Shown here: piece by piece, positions 1-7,200 of the stretch
How the letters are laid out: every line of letters starts with the position of its first letter
Numbering within the stretch: the first letter of the stretch is position 1
NCBI GenBank assembly: GCA_002170915.1
Contig: NHHQ01000138.1
Coordinates: forward strand, 1 to 9,645
DNA: 9,645 nucleotides
Origin: Rhodospirillaceae bacterium TMED167
GTDB lineage: Bacteria; Pseudomonadota; Alphaproteobacteria; Rhodospirillales_A; UBA2165
Direction: 5' to 3'
The notes under the pieces: model-generated
What the model was told of the DNA's origin: nothing
Databases searched by the model: none
What the model saw: the letters and a program-made list of their open reading frames with translations, nothing else
Translations under genes and position numbers: made by a program

Positions 1-1290
1 GGCCAACCACCCATAAGAGCCAGTCGTTCCCAAAGTTCTGCGTCTGCCTCTGTAGCCGCTATAACATTATTAACTTTCTTTATAGCTCTATCAAGCGGCA
101 CGTTTGTAGTTGCTGCTATAACATTTGCACTAGCTAAATATGCTGGGTTGTCTATACTAAAACCTTTGCTAAGCATTTCGTCTTTATCCCATTGATAAGA
201 TCTAGCCGCTTGGTTTATTTTAGAAAGCTTAGATGAAACAGGTGGGGATATTTTAGTAAGCTCATATCCTACCTTTTCAAGCTTAGGCATTTTCTTTTCT
301 TGCTCACGCATAATACGTATAATAGCATTTTTACCTACAGACACTGCAGCACCACCCACACCTGTTCCACGCAATATAGAATCAGCCATACCATTAGCTA
401 CGTCAATATATTTTTTCTCGTACTTCTCATCATCAGCGTCTGCTTCTCCAAAAGCTATAGCAAATAAACCTTGTTGTAGCGAGTTGAATATTAAATTCTG
501 TACAGTGGTATAATATATGATTTTACTAATGTTTGTTTTAGCGTCTCCTCTGCCAGCTTTTAAATCTTTAATAGCTTTATCTGTCAACCTTACATACTGT
601 GCAGGAGTGTTACCGTATGCGAGTATAGGACGGCCTAACGGTCCTGCTTGCTGCATAGATATTCTATCAGGCCTTGCTGACTGTTGCGACTCTTCTGCTG
701 TCTCTCTAAAATCTTCAAATGCTTTTGTTTCTGCTTCAGCTTTGCTTAATCCTTGCTTTTCGTAGGTCTTAATTCTATTACGGTAAAACGTAGCGCCACC
801 AGATGCAATAGCAAAACTATCTGCTATTTGCGTAGGTGTAAAACCAAATTGTAATAGTTTGTTAATAACACCTCTTGGACCGTTTTTATTAGCGGCCTCT
901 GCTATATCAGCTTCGTTAACATTCATACGCAGTCCGCCGCGACGTTCTTTTAAGAAGTCAGAGTTCATCAAGTATTTAAAGTCCTTCCAGTATTGTTTCT
1001 GATTACCAAAAGCTTTAGCTGCTTTAAGCGGATTGTTATCTGAGAAGTTAACAAAGTTAATTGATGATAACGTTTGTAGCAAAGATGTTCTCGTGTTAAA
1101 GAACATTGTTACACCGATACTACCGTTAAGCCAATCAGTAAATCTACCTGTTAAGCTATCATCTGAAAAAGATCTGTTACGACCACTTTTCATACGTTTT
1201 AAACTATTCTCTAAAGCTTTACGATATTTCTTACCGTACGCGGCTTCAAGTTTGTTTAAGTTTGCTTCGCTAAATATTTCATCTGCGTTT
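1..1290 (-). other. C-terminal module of the giant protein, close to its natural end
   Basis: From residue about 2400 the sequence becomes richer in aromatic and distinctive motifs than the middle region: MFFNTRTSLLQTLSSINFVN, NQKQYWKDF, IASGGATFYRNRI, RETAEESQQSARPDRIS and GRPILAYGNTPAQYVRL. A hydrophobic stretch near 2652-2680 (IIYYTTVQNLIFNSLQQGLF) leads into FAIAFGEADADD. The last visible residues are AELWERLALMGGW. I recall similar modules at the ends of large uncharacterised proteins of marine phages but cannot check this here. The compact aromatic tail suggests that the stop codon lies only a few codons beyond the window. Confidence 0.45.
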
Positions 1291-4200
1291 GCTTGCCATT
1301 GCTCTAAGTACTTAGCACGCTTAGTAGTATTAAGACCTTCAAGTAGATCTGTTGTAATGCTACCAGTAAGCCATGTTTCTTTTGGTTTAGCATACCCATC
1401 ACCTTTGTTAATAGCTACTAATTGCTCTGCAAAAACTTTTAACTCTGGGTTGTTGTTAACAAACTCGTTTAATATTTTTAAATCTGCTTTACTAACGCCT
1501 GGTACTTCCATACCTTGTAAAGTATTCCAAGTATACACTCTTACCGCTTGTTCTCTTGTATAAGGTTCGCCTGGTAATTTTTTACGTAAGTTTTTTGGTA
1601 CAATTCCAAGTTCTTTTTTTAAGCTTTTATAATCGTTAAAAATAGCTACTCTAGCTCTTGATATATCGTTTACACCTCTAGCAAACGGATCAATAAGATT
1701 GTATTTATACCATGCCATTTGTTGATCACCTAATTTTCCTTTACTTAATGTTTCATATAATAAACCTGTAAAGTCTTGAGCTGAATAAGGTATACCTTTA
1801 AATATACTACCTTTGCTAGCACCAACAACTTGAGCTTTAGCTTTGCTATATACTTTGTCAGCACCAATACCAGTTTTAGCTTCTATAATATCGTTAAAGT
1901 CTTTATTAAGATCTACTGTTTCACTAAACCTGGCTTTAGCTTGTTGTGTTTTAGAATTAACGTCAAACACCTCTAACGCATCACGCACAGCCTTAACATT
2001 TTTATACGCGTCATCTACAAAGAAAAAGTCATTGTAACCTTCAGCGGCTTTACCTGTTACCCAGCGCGCCTTAGCCTGTGCTTTACCATCGCCTAAACCT
2101 ACAATGTTTTCAATAGGTATTTTAACACCAAGCGCATCCATAAATTCTTTTATAGGACCAGCAGCATCACCAGGACGAGCTGTAAGTATAAATACATCTT
2201 CAGCACCTCGCTTAGCTACTATGTTTTCTATAGCTTTAAACACAGGACCTTTTTTACCGTCAACCACCTTGCTAAATTCTGCAAAGTCAAACGTAGCTCC
2301 TTGAGCTTCCAGCTCTCCAGCTCTTTCAGCAAACTGCGTAGCGTTTAGTTTACCAGTCTTACCATCAGGCATTTCATATATAACCTTGCTATTAGATCTA
2401 GCTAGTGTATCGTCAAAATCAAACACACGTATTTTTTTAACTGGTGCTTTAGGATCTCTAGCTACTTTTAAAGCTTTGTCTAGCGTGCCTAGTTCTTCTA
2501 ATACTTTTTCATTACTTCGTTTTTCAGTAAAAGATAATGATGGTGGTAGCTTACCGTTGTTTTTAGTTTCAGCTTTTGTTTTACCTTCGGCTAGCTTAAT
2601 ATATTTATCTATAATAGCCTTAGCTTGTTTTCTAGTAACAGCTTCAGTTCCTTTTAATAAACCGGCTTCTGTAAGTATTATAGATTCAATTATTCTTCCT
2701 TGTTCAATTATAACGTTAGGATTATTTTTCCATTTATCAGCAACTTCAACATTGTATTGTTGAGCTTTAGTTTGAGAAGATCCATCTTTAGAAAAAGTAT
2801 TTATAAAGTTTGGATTCACATAACCAAAATCACTAAAGTATCTTATGTCAGCAGAAGGTATTTCGTTAAAAGCTTTTTCTAATTGCTCTTTTGTTGTTCC
2901 TTTTTTATTAGCTAAATCAATAAAATCATTTATTTTTTGCTTTAATAAAGGGTGAGAATTACTACCAGAGTTCTCCCAAACTTCTCCTTTATCATTTTTT
3001 AAATGGCCAGATATTATATCTGTTTCTTTTTTTAATAAGAACTGAGTATAATTTTTTGAAATCCATTTTTTGTAAAGATCTAAAGCCAACGTAGCAATTT
3101 CTTTTTGCTTTTCTCCTTTGGCGTTTTTAGTTGTTTTGTATAGCTTTAGTTTTGTCTGCGCGTGCTCTATAGCTTGGTATTGATGTTCATCTGTTGTATC
3201 TTCTCTTCTTCTACCATTAACCACAGCGCCGGTTTCAAAGCTCATAGGAAGAGCTTGATTTCTATTTAAATTTTTATTTAATTTAGAATTATGCAGCATA
3301 TCTCTAACTAAAGCTTCGCCTATTTCACTTTCAAGAAACATCTCTAGCTCTATATCAATTGTTTCAGAAACACCTTTATCGTGTAAATCTTTTCTTTCTG
3401 CATTTTTACGAGCTTGAACGCCGCTTTTTCCTTCAGCTGCAACTTGAAATGCTTTAACAAGTTTTTTTTCAAATACTTCAGTATTTTCTTTAGATCTTTT
3501 TACTACGTCTGCTAAGTTAACTAACTCATCGTTAGCAATCATATCTAAAGCTTCCTTTTTAGCTTTAGGATCTTTTATTTTATTTACATTAGATATTACA
3601 TTAAATTTATTTTTTAAAACAGTAGGCAGATTAAACCCAGGAGTCCAATTACCTGGCATAAAAAATTTATCAATTCCAAAAGCCCCTAGTTTTGCAGCTG
3701 CTATAGCCGCGGCGCTTTTCATTGCTTTTATTTTCTCTTCTGTGTTAGTTCTAAAATTAGCTAAAGATTCAGCATCAACAACAAAGTCTAAAGCAGCTGA
3801 TCCTGATTTTTTTTCTTTTTCATTGTTAGATTTAATTCTTTTTAATTCAGCTTTAGTTTTTTTAGTCTCGCTAAACTTAGCACCAGCTGCAGCGCGGGCA
3901 CCTGGCTCTGTTATAAGATCTTCAAGCATACGGTTACGTATGTGTATAGCTATACCTCCTTTAAGATTTTGACTAGTAACATCTCTATATATAGGTTTTT
4001 CAGCTTCTCTTTTAATAAAATCTATATAATCTTTTCTAGTTATAGCAAGTTTACCATCTTTGTAAAACTCATTAAGTATATTACGAGGAATAAAAGTACC
4101 ACCTTTAATCTTGTCTCTAGTCTCAGGTAGCCTTGCATAGTCAGCAGAGGCGTTGTCAATTAAAAACTGCTTAATCCTTGTTAAGCCTTCTGAGTCTGTT

Positions 4201-7200
4201 TTTTGAAAGTTTCGTCGTTTATCATATATAGCTTCTGGATTAATACCAAACATATCTCCATATATTTCAGCTACAGACTCAGGTATGTCTCTAGTCTCTC
4301 CAAACCTAGTTATTTCTTTATCTGCAAAAGCTTGTTTAGTTGCTTCTGTTATTTTAGCTTCAAGTTCTTGTTTATTTTCTACGCCTGTATTTTTAAGTAA
4401 AGCGTTTGAATACGATGTGGTTTCAGTAGGTTTTCTAGGACCTCTTACTTTTTTAGCAACACTTACCTCAGCAACTTCTTCAGCTGCTATACCTTTAGCT
4501 TCAGAAACATCTTCAGTAAATTCTTTACCAACCACTTTTTCGGCAGCGTCAATATATCTTTTAAACCCAGTCTTAGTAGAAAAACTGTTATTTATAAAAC
4601 CTGAAAGCGGTGGAACTTGCTCTCCAGCTTCTACTTTCTTGTTGTAATCCATTACAACATCAAGCATACCACGCTCACCAGATAGTATAGCGTCTGTAAC
4701 TAACTCTCTATCATACTGAGGTCTGTTTTCAAATCGTTTTGCTAGCGATACAGCTGTTGGTTTTAACAAGTCTAGTATTTCTTCATAACCAGCTATACCT
4801 TGCTCTTCATATATTTTATTTACTTTAGCAGAGTTTTCTGCAGTTAAAGAAAATTGAGCAGGTTTATCTACCACTTCAACTCCTTCAGCTGCTCTTGACT
4901 TTTCTTTAGCAGCTTCAATACCAGCTTTTTCAGCTGCTCTTGACTTTTCTTTAGCAGCTTCAATACCAGCTTTTTCAGCAGCTATTGACATTTCTTTAGC
5001 AGCTTCAATACCAGCTTGCTCACCTTTAGAATAACTTTTAATAAGCTCAAATAAGTTCTTACCAGTTTCAGCGTTTAGTTCTAGGTTTTCTACACCTTTT
5101 TTACGTAATAAAGGAACAAACTTTTCAAAAGCATTACCAACATTTTCTTTAAATACTATTTGCTTATTTGTTATAGCATCGGAAAGTGCCGTTAAATATT
5201 CTTCGTAATAATCTTTTTTTGCTTTTTCGTTTCCTTTAGAATCAAATCTATATATAGCATCTATTCTGTCTTGAACTACTTCTCTTTGATTAGGTGTAAG
5301 CTCAGACATTACTTCGTCAATAATTCTAATGCCTTCTTCAGTTACCTGACTAGCTTTGTTTTTAAAAGAATCTCTTAAAACAAAATGACCAGCTTCGTGC
5401 TTGTCAACGGTAAAGTTTCTAATGTCTTTAGCTCGTTTTTCATTTACATAAAACACTTTTTTATTAGGATCATAAAAACCATCTAATGGACTAACATCTC
5501 TAGGATAATTTGGAAAAGCTTTATCATATATTCTTTGGAGCTCATCTATAGATTTTATAGATACAGACTCACCTTCTTTTGTAGCTCCTAAAACTTCTTC
5601 TGCTTGCTCTTTGTTTTTTATACGTTGTTCTAAATAAAATTTATTTAATTCATCTTGAAGCTTTTCGTATTTGTAACCACCTTCAGTATAAGGTTGATAA
5701 TCTTTTTCTAATCTCTCTAACTCTTTTAATTGGTCTTCGTTTAAATTGTTTTTCTTTTTCCTTAAACTTTCAAGCGGTGCTCCAATATTAAAAGATTCAT
5801 TTAAAAATTTATAAGAAGCTTCTCTTTGCGAACTTCCATATGGCGCTTTAAATTCAGAGTCGTTATTTAAAATATCATTTATAATATATTCTCTATTCCA
5901 TATAGATTGTATACTCTTAGAGTTTGACTCTATATTTAATCTATTGGCAAGTATGGGCGTGGGTGTATTTACTATAACGTTATTGTCTTCAGCATTTAAA
6001 GTTTCGCCTCTTTTTATTTTATTGGTAGCTACCCGTACAGCAGTGTCAGATGGTTGTAAACCGCTTTCTTTTTCAGCTTTAACAGCTTCAACCGCTACGT
6101 TATATTCAGCTTCAGCTTCTAATATATTATAATCTTTATTAGCTTTGTCAGACTCTTTCTTAGCTTGCTCTTCTGTTATCTGGCCAGTCTTTAGCTTAGC
6201 GTCAATGGCTTGCATTTGCTCTGACCTAGACATGTTAATATCATCTACTGTGTTTTCAGTTGGATTTTTAACTTCTTTAGAAGAAAAACCAGTTCGTTTA
6301 GCAGCCGCATTAACATAAGAAGGGTTTAAACCAATTAATCTTAAATCGTTTTGCGCGGCTCTTAGCATACTATTTTTGCCAAATATAGAACCTCTACCGA
6401 GCACAGACATTTTAGCAACTTCAATAAGATATTCTTTTACAAACTCTTCTGGACTTCTTTGGAAATATTCTTTGTCTTTATTAGTTACAGCTTCTAAAGC
6501 TCTAGCAAACTCAAAAGAAAAAGCACCTACGCCACCACCAGCAACGTTGTTTCCTATTTTATTTACTATCTTAGATTTATTCATCTGAGCTAATACAGGT
6601 GTAAGATATGTTTTAGCTGGAAGAGCTCTTAATAATCCTTGAGCTAAAGATCCTCCAGAACCAAGCCCAAAAGCAAATTGATTTCTAGCAGTAGTCTCTT
6701 CTCTTGTCAACGGAGCTGTAAGACCTAAAGCTTCTTTGCTTTCGTCATACAAAGCAAATGTAGCTAATTCGTCAGCACCCCCAATAAAAGCTTTACCAGC
6801 TGTTCTTATTATTTTACTTTTTTTAGCTGCTTTAGAAGCCAAGAATAAACCCTCAACTGCTTTAGATCCTTTTCTTATAACGTTACCACTAGCTCCTCTA
6901 GTTACTGCCAACCCGCCCATAAAAAAACTTAAATCCATAGTGCCACCTATGATAACAGACGTGGTCTCTTGTTCAAGTTTTTCTGATAAATCATCTGTAT
7001 TTATATACGTAAGACCCGCTTGTTGAGCCGCATTGTTAAACACTTGGTTAACTTCAAACTGAAGTTTTGGCTCTTGTCTAGTCGCGCTAAAATCATAAAA
7101 CTTATCTTTAAGTTTATCAAGCACAAGACTAAAACCTTCTTGAGGTTTACTTAAAGGATCTACGTTTGTTTGTAAAGCTTTGTTAAGAACAATGTATTCT

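Noticed and set aside
1033..1563. A 176-codon plus-strand frame, opposite the C-terminal part of the giant gene
   Set aside because: It lies entirely antisense to a continuous frame with recognisable motifs. Its translation is a Leu/Ser-rich product of reading that frame's codons backwards, with no ribosome site or domain.
2386..2763. A 125-codon plus-strand frame opposite the HAD region
   Set aside because: It is the shadow of the HAD coding sequence. The minus-strand product has complete catalytic motifs; the plus-strand one is Ser/Leu-rich and shows none.
4285..4647. A 120-codon plus-strand frame
   Set aside because: Antisense shadow of the charged central region, with no supporting start signal or family resemblance.
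4884..5018. CRISPR array
   Set aside because: The 45-base units are directly adjacent with no spacers, are in frame, and encode a peptide repeat.
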